Positions 46,865-57,718 of a stretch of 64,000 nt of DNA are shown piece by piece. Position numbers and translations under genes: made by a program. The stretch comes from Knufia peltigerae (Eukaryota > Ascomycota > Eurotiomycetes > Chaetothyriales > Trichomeriaceae). Numbering within the stretch: position 1 is the first letter of the stretch; the number at the start of each line of letters is the position of its first letter. The stretch spans positions 56,099 to 120,098 of the forward strand of contig JAPDRN010000108.1 in assembly GCA_030247855.1 (NCBI GenBank), given 5' to 3'. Below the pieces are notes generated by a model. It saw only the letters and a list, made by a program, of their open reading frames with translations. It searched no databases and was not told where the DNA came from.

Positions 46865-48413
46865 CTAAATGTCATAAGTGACAGTCCTAGTCCTGACCCA
46901 TTCGTCTAGTCCTGTAGAGCCAAATCGGCCAAACCCGCTGCTCTTCATGCCTCCGTGGGGCAAGGCAGTCTCGTCATGCACCGTCATTGCATTAATGTGG
47001 CACGCTCCAGCTTCAATCTCACTGGCAAATCTCAGCCCTCTGCGGAGGTCTTGTGTGAAGACGGCGGAGCTTAACCCGTACTCTGTATCATTGGCGATGT
47101 CAAGTGCCTCTTCTTCACTCTCGACGACGATGAGAGAGACTGTCGGGCCGAATGATTCTTGTCGATAGAGATTCATCGCCTGCGTGACCCCGGCAACAGC
47201 CACTGGGCGCATGGAGGCTCCCAACGTCGAGGAGGAATGGATATCGCCGTAAAGAATTCGAGCACCCTTTTCAATGGCATCCTCCACCAATTTCCTATTC
47301 CTGACGACAGCGGCCTGATTGACGAGAACGCCGGCGTCGGCAAATAGTTGTTGGGTGGCGGATTGGAATTCCCGCTCGAAAGCGTCGGCCACGTTTTTGT
47401 GGACGAGGATGCGCTCGGTAGACATACAGACCTGGCCAGCGTTGACGAATGCCCCTTTCGCACACTCAACGGCGGCAAGCTTCAAGTTGGCATCTTCCCA
47501 GACGATGGCCGGGGCTTTCCCGCCCAGCTCCAACAACACCGGCTTCAAGTTCCGGGCAGCGGCTTGGGCGACAATTCGGCCCACCGCCGTACTCCCCGTA
47601 AAATTGATCTTCTTGACCCGAGGGTCGTCAATTAAGGCGTTGGTGACTGCCGCTGCGTCCGCTGGTCGATGGGCGATGAAGTTGACAACCCCTGGTGGGA
47701 GCCCGGCTTCGCGGAAGCAATCTGCAATGGCCCAAAAACAGCGTGGAGATAGTTCAGATCCTTTGAGGACTGTGGTATTCCCGGCGGCGATGGCGAAAGC
47801 AACCGAGCGGAAACCAAGAATGTAGGTTCCGTTCCTGTTGTTCTCGATCAGTATGTGCATCGATGGAAACGGATGATGAGAAGCAGGCGTTGTTCACAGG
47901 CACATACCACGGAGCGATGGCCAGAATCACGCCGTAGGGCTCCTTGTGCACATGAGCGCGTCTCCCTGGCTCGGCAAGTTGGGCAATGGTCCCCTGGAGC
48001 CCGGTCAACCGCCCAGCCACATCACGTAAGATATCAACAGCCAGAGGAACGTTAAACCCGGTAACCCAGTCCGTGGTAGCCCCTGTTTCTTCTTCATTGT
48101 ATCTACTGAGCTCTCCCACCCGACGTTGGGCAATCTCAGCAGCTCTTAGAAGAATGTTTCTCCTTGTGTCCAGTGTTGTGTCTCTCCACCCATGAAAGGC
48201 CGCCGACGCAGCGTCCACGGCGCAACGAGCATCCTCGACAGTGGCACTCGTGCATTGATGTACGACTTTGCCTGTCGAGGGGTTGACCACGTCAAAAGTC
48301 GACGAGAAAAGGACGTCCTTGCCTCCTATATGCGCTGGTACCGTGTATTTTTCTGCAGATATGGCTCCAAATTCCCCCAGAGAATTGCTTGCGTCGATCT
48401 TACCTGGAGACAT
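46865..48413 (-). CDS. NAD(P)-dependent aldehyde dehydrogenase, aryl-aldehyde (salicylaldehyde/vanillin DH)-like
   Basis: Two exons (47908-48413, 46865-47834) give 491 aa; the splice restores AIAPW-NGTYILGFRSVA. Family motifs in order are the N-terminal NPSTGKVV, the NAD site GNTTVLKGSELSP, FTGSTAVGR, the catalytic base Glu in ELGGKAP, the nucleophile Cys in NAGQVCMSTER, ESFGPTVS, and the C-terminal HGGMKSSGFGRFG. It oxidises an aldehyde to the acid, most likely in the cytosol. The closest subfamily by eye is the salicylaldehyde/vanillin group, which suggests an aromatic aldehyde; that is inference. It is on the same strand as the permease and near the TPP enzyme, which could supply the aldehyde. 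Confidence 0.97.
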
Positions 48414-51400
48414 ACTGTCCTTTATGGGTCGCTGGTGCAGTCAAGACTTTCTAATAGCTGCCAGAGGAGTATAAAAGACGATGTTCTCATATGTCTCCCC
48501 GGTCTCTGAGCCAAAAGGAAGAAGTGTGAACTTCGATTGGAGATGGATCAAGAAACAAAACCTCCTAGATAAGCTACAAGTCGATTTCGTGTTGTACTTT
48601 CTGATCAAAAGATTTCTAATTGAGCTTGAATATCGCCTGTTTGCCGAGACTCATACTAGTAGTATTCATCCGTGGCCGAGCAGAAGTTTGAACCTTTTCT
48701 GGGTTGGTCTGTTTGTCGACTAATGCAAGGTAACAGGAGGTTTTCTCCACCCAAGCATTTTCCGAGCAGGTCTTCTATTCCAAAGCTATACCCTAGTTAG
48801 CAGGTTTGGGTTGGCTTACCCTTCCACACCAAAACACCTGGTGAGCTGCGTTGGACTATTTGCACCCAAGCTTAAGATCTCGCCGATCCAGTTGACAAAT
48901 TGTGATATTGACATGATGTTGCCCAATCAGGGGCGAACGTCTCCATCTGCATATTTCGCGGAATTTGTTAAGATCCTCATAGAGTGCTGCGATCAAGGTG
49001 TGGGCGATCACGAATGTAGAATCGGCTCAGGCTCAGGCTCAGGCTATTCCTGCGCTTGTGGTTGTCTCGAGCACTAGAGCTGAACCCCTGGTCGAAATTA
49101 TAAAAATCTACAACCAATCTTGGTTGACTTGGTGGAAAGCTGCAACACCAGGGGTATAACACGCACCTCGAATAGATAGTCTCACTTTCATGACCCTGGA
49201 GCATCGTTGTCTACCTGCTTCTCGGTCGGTCAACTCGCTCGGGATTCTGGACTCAAATTCCAAATCAAAGGCTAGAAGGTTTGACCCTGGATGAGTTCAT
49301 CTTCTGCTCTGTGCTTAGGCCCTTTCCAAATTGATTAAATGGACAAACGAAATCGTAGAAGCATTAACCTTTTCAGGATCTCAATCTCGATGTACTCGTA
49401 CAAGAATTAGCCTTTTCATGATTCCAAATGTCGCTTTTTCTGAAGCTCTCCAGATTTCCGATTTCTCGGAAGACCACGTCCGAACACGAGACGCACTCAC
49501 CAGATGACCTCCGAGCACGATTGGCTGCTTCTGAAGCATCTGACCGTTGACACTTGCATGTAATGAGCAGAAACAATCAGCTTCCATTAATCTTGCCAGT
49601 GGTCATCGGAAGCCAAACTGAGGAATTCAGTCTGATGCCTGTATCGGCCTTGGCCGTTCTACGTCGGATGTGATGTTTTGACAGACGAGAAAGAGACAAA
49701 ATTGGACATTGTGGAAATGCTGGGCAAGTCCCATCCATCGGCTATCTCGACAATGACAAGAAAACTTGTGTCTTTCTAGTACTGACTTGAAAATAAAAGA
49801 AATCAGCATGCCAAAAGACAACATAGCGAAGACAATCTATTTATGTTCACGTACATTCATCAGGAGGCCTTGGACCTGAGTAGCCGAGCTTCTGGCTAAC
49901 TGACTGACTGACTGGTTAGAAAACAGTGACTATTAATGGCACGCTCAGCGGAGAAAACTTGTTTCTCGCCGTTTTGTTTTGCTCAAGGGACCAGATACGA
50001 CTTTGAGCCTCGTATAGTAGTTAATGTTGAGGTCGTCTACGACCGATAGACCGACAAGTGCAAAGAGAATAACCCAATTGACGTCTAATCCTTGGATCCA
50101 CATGTATGCTTTCGACGTCGTTTGTAGGTTCAGATTTTGAACTGGAACCAGACCAGATCGTGATGTCTGTCCAATGTTCTCAGAGTTGGCCCAAGGACCA
50201 TTGATTCTGGCGAAGAGCACGAAGTGATGCCCTTCTTGAACTCTTGGAGACCATTACATATTTATATGAAAATATCCGTCGCAGGCGTCTTGTGTCGAGC
50301 AGGCCGTTGACCCCGTGGCACAGAAAGAATTCTTCCTGCAACTCGAGAAATATGACATTTATCTCCCTGGACCCGTCGGCAACAAGTTTCAGGACGTATA
50401 GAAATGGAAAGAGGGTCGATTGCTCTCTTATCTTCCCTGTTTCTTTTCTCGTCCGCCCCTACATTGTCATTCATGGAGATCTTATCTTGATCTGGATACA
50501 AGTACTCTGTGACCATCGTCCGCCAGTGTCGACTTGTCGATTCCAAAACCTCATTCTTGTCTCGGGAACTTGACGGGGCTGATGGTTATCTAGGACGCCC
50601 CTTGGACCAACACGTATTTACTATATAGTGGGTACAATACATCGAGAGTTGATCTACTGGGTTTGCAGCTTCTAACCAATTACTATGTACTATGATCAAG
50701 ATCTTCAGGCAAACAAGCAAACGACGCTAGCAATATCAATGTGAAGAGCATATCCGTGGTATCATGGACAAACTAACTGATTATTCTAGAATCACTATGG
50801 AGGACGTCCAGACCTGCACACGCTCTGTCTGAGCCGAAATTGTCTTTGAAAGGCGCTCCCCATCAACGGTGCGATATTGGTAGCATTGCATGTGACCCGG
50901 TGTTGTCTCCGCTCTGAGCATCGTTGGCGTCAGGCTTTTCCTGCGCATGTTCCCAGGGAACTCTTCATCTTGCTAGTCTTGACAGGGATACTGGGAACCC
51001 ATGATTCCGAGTATTTCTCCGCAAAGATGTTTCGCAGGGAGGTAAAGAGGGGCAGGTCGAGGCCGTCGAGCCATGGCGGACGCGACGTATCTGTGAACCG
51101 GGACGGTTTCTTGGGGCAAGACGAGCTGGAGGCCTGCATAAATGGTGCCGGTCGTGCAGGGTGTCCTCAGTCCTCAAGGACTGGTTGACCAGCATCAGCA
51201 CTCGTCGTTCGGCTTCTTCGGCGGAGATCCGTTGCCAGCATCCATAGAACCTTGCGTGTTTCGTCAATTATACAACACGAATGTAGCAGCAGGATTTGGA
51301 CTAAACGGCACCAACTTGTGCATGACTGTCCACAGTGGCTGGACGTGTGCTTGAAGACTGCTGAGATAGCCTTCAGTTGAATTGTGATCTTGGGAGGCCC

Positions 51401-52055
51401 TCACCGAAGTTTGTGCTAGTTCAACGATTACATGTTTGAGACATGGTGGCAGGACTCGAATTGCACTCTAAAACTGGTGTCTTGTTATGAAAAGATAGAA
51501 TTTTCCTCTTCAGTTCTGCTGAACTGGTGATCGAGGCGCGATACTAGTACTGACTGAATAAGTGCGAATGGCCTTGGTCAAGTATGCTCTCTCTTTTGAA
51601 GCTTGTTTATTCGTATCCTTGTATCTCAAAAAGGTGCTTTGGAGTCAAAATGAGCCCTGTCTCAAAGGGATACGATCTGGCACGCAAGGAAATCATCTGA
51701 ACATCCCTTGTCATGTACAACCAGCTTGTCCGGTACTACGAGTACTAGCACTGAGCTCGTCACTCTTTTCCCGGGGAGAAGAGTCCCGCTATTGCTCTTA
51801 GTCTCCCGTTGACACGGTCCGAATCATGGCCGTCCGAGAAGAGAGACTTCCGAGGAGATAAAGGGTAATAGAAGGTCACAAGCGGCCCAGGGCCGCCTCT
51901 TGGAACGCCTCAGGATTGCCGGGAATTCCGGGGGATTGTCGGTATTGATAACCCCGCATTTAGGAGCCTTTCGGGTTTGGAAGTGCACTGTTCATGAAAC
52001 TAGCTGCCCTGTCTGCTTCGCCATTTCGAATCCTTCTTCTATCCGCAAGTGCATA
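48414..52055. other. 3.6-kb gene-poor stretch
   Basis: No gene could be supported on either strand. Short open frames near 50877-51354 (both strands) are the only ones with protein-like composition, such as a minus-strand PPWLDGLDLPLFTSLRNIF, and could be a relic. A GGCTCA hexamer repeat lies at 49024-49045 and a CTGA run near 49898. It includes the promoters of the aldehyde dehydrogenase and of the regulator at 52056. Confidence 0.5.
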
Positions 52056-55006
52056 ATGCAGTCGACCACGGTGGATCGGCCTTCATATACGTTCTCAACT
52101 GTGACATTCGGAGCCCGCCCGAGTCCGGGAACAGGAGTTGATCCTTCGCAAGCCCCACGAAACAAGAGGCACAAAATCCCGGTCGCATGTGATCCATGCC
52201 GGACTAGAAAGGTGGGTCTTCACCCAGCACCATCTTGACTCAACTCAGGAAGAGGAGGAGAGAGAAGCTCTTGGAGATGCTGCTGTTCTTGTCAAATCAC
52301 CAAGTTCACATGCCTCTGGACCTGCTACTTCCGAGAACCTGTCCATAATGCCTCTGTCGTTGACTGCACCCCGAGGACCAGACCGTGACTGACTGCACCA
52401 CAGGTGAAATGTGACGGTATACTACCAGGTAAGATAAGACCGAGCCCGAGGTGGTTCCCATTTCATGATCGGATCCTGGAGTTCAGCTGGTCGTTGGTCA
52501 CCCGGAATGCTGCATGCTGCATGTGTGTGATATGTTGTGAAGCTTATCTTGGACCAGCCATGAACAGGAGGTCTCCTTCTCTGATGCTCCAAAGTTGTGT
52601 TCTTCAAGTTCTTGTTGCTTACCCGCTCACGAAACGATAGTCTGTGGCCCATGCTCAAGGAGAAGTCGCAAAGACCCTACACAATGCAGCTGGGTCCATG
52701 GCATGTCACGGAGCAAGGGACAGGCCGCACGAGACTATGTGCTTGGCTTGGAAAGACGGATTGGAGAGTTGACCGAATTTGATAGGGACAGGCACAGCGA
52801 CGGAGATGGCCATACTGCGAACGGGGTATCGGCATCAACATCGACATCAACGTCGAGATCCGCCGCAGCGACGTTGCCATCGCCGGACGGACAGCCAAAA
52901 AAGTCCGAAACCGGCCCACGCTCGGCGCCGACTCACGCCAGTCAAGCAAGTCGACCGGGTGACGATAGTTCGACCAATGGCATGACCGGCTCCACGATCG
53001 GAAACAGCTACAGGACCGGGTTTTTTGGTACTTCCAGCGCCGGGAATTTCATTTCTCAGGTCCGACGTGCCGTGGACTCGAGGATACACCCCGACCACTC
53101 TGCGACCGTGTCATCCGTAAACGAAACAGGGCCGATGGTGTTCCATGAGACTGGGCAGGCGCGAAGCGCGCCACCAGTTTTGGATTACTATTTGCCTGCT
53201 CGAAAACGAGCTGATGCGCTGCTCGACCTGCATTGGAGCATTGTTCATCCGCTGTATCCCTATCTGGACAAGGCCGAGACCATCGCCGACTATACCAAGT
53301 TGTGGACCGGCGACAGTGTCAAATACGACGAGTCGCTCTTCTTGTGCGTGATCAACACCGTCTTTGCCTTATCATCGCAACTCGATCCCACCATCTCTCC
53401 GTCTGCACGACACACCACCTCCGACCGGTTCCTGCAGGAGGTGAGGAGACTGCTGGATCTGTGGAGTACCGGGTCCGTCCGAACCGTCCAGACATGTTTA
53501 CTCCTGGCACAGTACTTTCAAAGCACCAACGACCCCCACCAGTGCTGGATGTTTGTGAGCTTTGCCATCCGCATCGCGCAGAGCCTGGGATTACACCTTC
53601 CCGAAACCAGTCACCAACTCTCGTCGTCGAGACAACAGCAGCTGTTGCGGCGGATCTGGCACGGTTGTGTTTTCATGGATCGGGTGGTTGCCATGACTTA
53701 TGGAAGACCGACCATGATTGATCGATCCGTGGCGACCGCCGTACCTTTGCCCCTCGGCCTTGACGACGAAGCCATCCGCCATGGCTCCTCCCGGTCCGGT
53801 GAGGCTTCGGACGTCGACCAGCCTGTCCCTTCGATGGTAGATTTCTTTATCCATTCCCTCAAGCTATATGACATCTTGCAAATTATCCTGGCTGAGTTCT
53901 ACTTGCCGCAATCGCGCAAGGACAACATCAGTCGCCATCAAGGTGAGCAGCTGGCTCCGGGGTCATCTCCCCTCCCCGATGCCGCTCTTTCAATCCTGGA
54001 CGTGGACAGAAAACTCATGGGGTGGGAGCGGCAACTACCGGCGCATCTCAGACGATATTCGATATCCGACCAGGTCGGTAATGGGAGTGGTGCGGAGTCT
54101 GCTCTCAGCGGAATCTTGCATCGTCAAGCAGTGATCTTGCGGCAACGGTAATCCTCCTAGCTGAACAAAACGAGATGTAGAGTTTGGCCCAGCTAACACC
54201 AGAACATCAGGTTCTTACATATCCGTCTCCTCTCGCTACGGCCAATCCTATCTGCGTTCGTGGCTTCGAATGTGATCGGCTCTGACACCCTCGCGTCCTT
54301 TGGCATCCATCTCTCCCATCGAATCGCACACCAGTGCTCCATCGTGTGTGTGAAGGTGGCTCAAGAGACCATTGATTTTGTGGCTCGGCATTGCCCCCCG
54401 GGGACTTCGACCATGACGAGTCCCCTGGCGGCGTGGTGGTACAACGTTCTCTTCGTCTACAGCGCCGCCACGGTTCTGATTGCCGCCCGGCTTCGACCAT
54501 CACTGTTGCTGGAAATCACGGATGACTCGATCCGCGGGTCATGGCAGTGCGCCATGTCCCTCCTTGAGGGCTATCGGCCATTCAGCACGTCAATCCCAAA
54601 GTTACTAGCAACATTGGACTTGTTGTATGAAGAGGTGCCGTCTAGATACTCCCAACACCGTCAAAATACCCATGCATGCAGTCCATCAGGGTTTCAAGAC
54701 GGCGATAGTATCGTCAATGACCGCGCTGACGATGACGAGCCCGCTCAAGTTGCGGGTTCAGCCACCGCTGAGCCCAGGGGTGACAGTCAAAATCACAATC
54801 ACTTGAGTAGCTCCGAGGGTGCTCGAACGACACAGGTAATTGTGCAGTCCGATTATATCAATCCAGCTATATACGGTGCTGACCCAGTCGACGTTGTTGG
54901 GTATCCCGAAGATTTTCAGGGGCTGAACCTGTATAAAGACCCGGACGATATGTCGTGGCTGAATGCCTTGCCCTTTGATACCATGGTATACTCTACTCTC
55001 CGGTAA
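52056..55006 (+). CDS. Zn2Cys6 transcription factor with fungal_trans domain
   Basis: Four exons (52056-52211, 52404-52428, 52641-54147, 54211-55006) give 827 aa. The binuclear zinc cluster is assembled across three exons: C45DPC48RTRK, then VKC55DGILP, then VC62GPC65...C76. That is C-x2-C-x6-C-x6-C-x2-C-x10-C, with a slightly long last loop. A linker/dimerisation helix (YVLGLERRIGELTEF) follows, then a Ser/Thr-rich stretch. The fungal_trans domain runs from about residue 245 (DALLDLHWSIVHPLYPYLDK, RTVQTCLLLAQYFQSTNDPH, MDRVVAMTYGRP). A nuclear pathway-specific activator is likely. It is followed on the same strand by a second Zn2Cys6 gene. Upstream in-frame sequence begins with TTG, so ATG 52056 was used. 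Confidence 0.93.
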
Positions 55007-55625
55007 CACTAGTCAAAGTAGGATAATTTTACATAACAATCTAGTCCAGTTCTTTCTTTAGGCTTAGGGTGTTAAGAAGCATACCAGACTTCTACTCTTC
55101 TTCCTTATCCTCGGTGTTTCTGTCCTTCTAGGTTAGTCAGCGGGGGCTAGTCTTAGGTGGAGACTGGTCGTCCTCACCGTCGACTAGTGGGTCTGTATTT
55201 GATTCACTGCCCGCATCATCTGGTGGCGTGAGAGGCTCGGGTGAAGACGAAGGGTCTTGGAGACGTACTTCCCGCCGCCGCGCACCATGTCGAATTCTGT
55301 ACAGATTCTACATAGCCATACCCTTACGCTACCTGTAATATCTGAGTTAAAATCACCAAGCCGTGAATATAAGGGCCCTACTCTTTCCACAGATTTAGGT
55401 GCTTTTCCTGCGTGATGCAGAATCCGCTTTCGACGATGCTGCCAACGCCAGGGGCATTTCTAATAGCAGTTAAACCATATCTTGGCATTGAAATCTGCGG
55501 AGTTACGGAGATATATTGACCACTACTTTATTATTACTATTGTTATCAAATATCACAATATTTGCCTGTAGGATTTCACGAGTCTTTGTACGCCTTTATG
55601 ATATTCTCGTTGATACTGTAGTCCA
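55007..55625. other. Spacer between the two regulators
   Basis: 3' flank of the first regulator and promoter of the second. On the minus strand, 55140-55290 reads as a short open tail (SSSPEPLTPPDDAGSE...) with no start or homology I can name; it may be a relic. One TACGGAG motif lies near 55503. Confidence 0.45.
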
Positions 55626-57597
55626 ATGGAAATTCTCACGACTCCAGAAGGACCACGAAAAAAGAGACAGAAAAACTGTAACAGGTACGTACGGCCACTC
55701 CAACTCTACTGAACAGACTTGAGAGGCCTCTCGGGCCAATAACGTCGCGCAAAGTGGTAACACATCTCATCGAGCGCACAGCTGCGTTCAAGGAAAGAGA
55801 AGATGCGACAGGCGGACGCCGGTATGCTCCCGCTGTGCCGACAGAAAAATCGCCTGTATCTACAGTAGAACTTGCCTGCCTGGTCGGCAACTAGAAGGTC
55901 TCGCGGACGGGCCAGCGCTGGAAAGTCATACTACACATGATCTCGACGAGCCATCAGAGGATACTTTCGACCCTGTGACGCTGGATTTTGGACTCGGTCC
56001 CATTACGTCCGAGTCCATGCTGAATCCTTGCTTCGACAACGGGACATTCTCCACGGCGGACGCTTTCGATGCCTCGATGTCTGGTGGCATTAGCATTTTT
56101 CCAAGCCAGGATCAATGGCTCGTAACAACGGAGCAGCACGATGCCCTCGAACGCGCAGGCACTCCAGTCGACGAAGAGATAATTAGATCTTACGAGAGAA
56201 TGGCTCCCATTTGTGTATGACTTTTACCTTGAACCCAAACCCGTTCATCTCCCCATTTTTGCTTTTGTCCAATCCCGACTCGGTATGCTCACCCTTTGAT
56301 TTTACAGGATGGAATCCAACCATGGCATCTCTACGATCCTAGTACACTACTACATTACATCGTAAGCCGTGTAAAGAACTTTATCTCTGACATGGCCACG
56401 ATGAATGCCTCCCCTTTCCTCCATTGTTACCTCTACAGGGATCATACCCCAGCTTGCATACTATCATGCTTCTCTACGAGTGTGCTCTACACGAACCGTA
56501 CTCCGGCGACCACTGCCATGGTGATGCGTGCGATCGACCGGGCTGTGAAGGACCTTCTCTCCACGGAGACCGGCGGCGGCGGCGGCGCAACGATGCCCGT
56601 GGAGAAACTCGCCAGGACGCAAGCCCTGTTTCTGTTCCAGATAATCCGCCTACTCGATGGGGACGTCACCCTGAGAGCTCAAGGAGAGCGTGACATTCGA
56701 CTTCTGGAGGTGTGGTTGAATGATTTGTGCAAAGTTCGTGAGAACTTGCGCGATCTCGGCGCCGGCAGTGGCACTAGCGAGAGGAATAGTGTTGGGAGAA
56801 GAAATCAACATCCTCCGCAATGGGAGGTGAGTTGGGACCACACATATAGGACCCTTCAATCAGCACAATGCTCCCGCACGAGCCATCCACTTGAGCGAGC
56901 AAGAATCTGTTTTCGCGATGATGGCAAAGGACAGGCAAACGACTTGGGCTTGGACACCTTTTGGGCCTGACTGAACGAACTGACCTGTGCTAATTCGGAT
57001 TTGTGTCTCTAGACATGGATCTTTGCAGAATCCGTTCGAAGAACTATAATAATGGCTCATTCATTTCTACAACTCTACGAGATGATGAAAGGGCTAGGGT
57101 CCGGATCATCCAACTCCTCTGAAGCTGAAGATGACGGTTTGTCGTTCCCCCCCATCCCCTCCCCTTTTCTATCGTTGTTTCTCAAGACCATATACCGGCT
57201 GACCAACAACACACTTGAAAAAAACAGATCGTGGAGTCTGGGATTATACCCACCGATGGACTTTGTCTCGACATTTGTGGGAAGCCAAGTCTTCATTCGA
57301 ATTTGAGCGCGCGTGGAAGGAAAAACCACATTTCATCATCACGAATTACGCGTTCAACCACTTCCTCCAAAATGGTAGAGGTGACGACGTGGACGAACTT
57401 GCAGAGATTTTATTGAGCGTGTAAGTTTTGATGTTCTGAACTCTCTAGTATTAGGTTACACATGCGTTCAGCGTACTTGGGAAACGCATAGGATACACGC
57501 ACTCTTTAGCTTACCTCTAGGGATATGCTAACTTTTTTCATTGTTTAGGTACATGGGAGTTGAGGAAACAAAAGAGTTTATTACCGCAAAGAGTTGA
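55626..57597 (+). CDS. Small Zn2Cys6 transcription factor
   Basis: Six exons (55626-55684, 55782-56214, 56308-56826, 57013-57136, 57228-57420, 57549-57597) give 458 aa with closed phases. The zinc cluster is canonical: Cys18, 21, 28, 35, 38 and 45 (CNSC, KRRCDRRTPVCSRC, KIAC), preceded by basic RKKRQK and split by intron 1 after Cys18. The rest shows the helical C-terminal region of short fungal regulators: DGIQPWHLYDPSTLLHYIVS, TPATTAMVMRAIDRAV and WIFAESVRRTIIMA. It lacks the full-length fungal_trans domain. It is convergent with the dimethylformamidase-like gene 121 bp away and tandem with another regulator, so it is a candidate local regulator. Confidence 0.92.
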
Positions 57598-57718
57598 AGG
57601 ATAGTACTACTTGTATATCAGTTTGTGGTAAGCTATTACAACACCATTACCAGTACCTCTACCTGGCTCCCTGCACATACCAATCTCCCTCATGACTCTT
57701 ACTCTGTATGCCTCGTTT

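Noticed and set aside
50877..51354. Overlapping short ORFs on both strands as a gene
   Set aside because: No start, splice pattern or motif joins them into one protein; noted only as a possible relic.
55140..55290. Minus-strand Ser/Pro-rich open tail as a transposase fragment
   Set aside because: Only composition hints at it; no catalytic motif or terminal repeat is visible.
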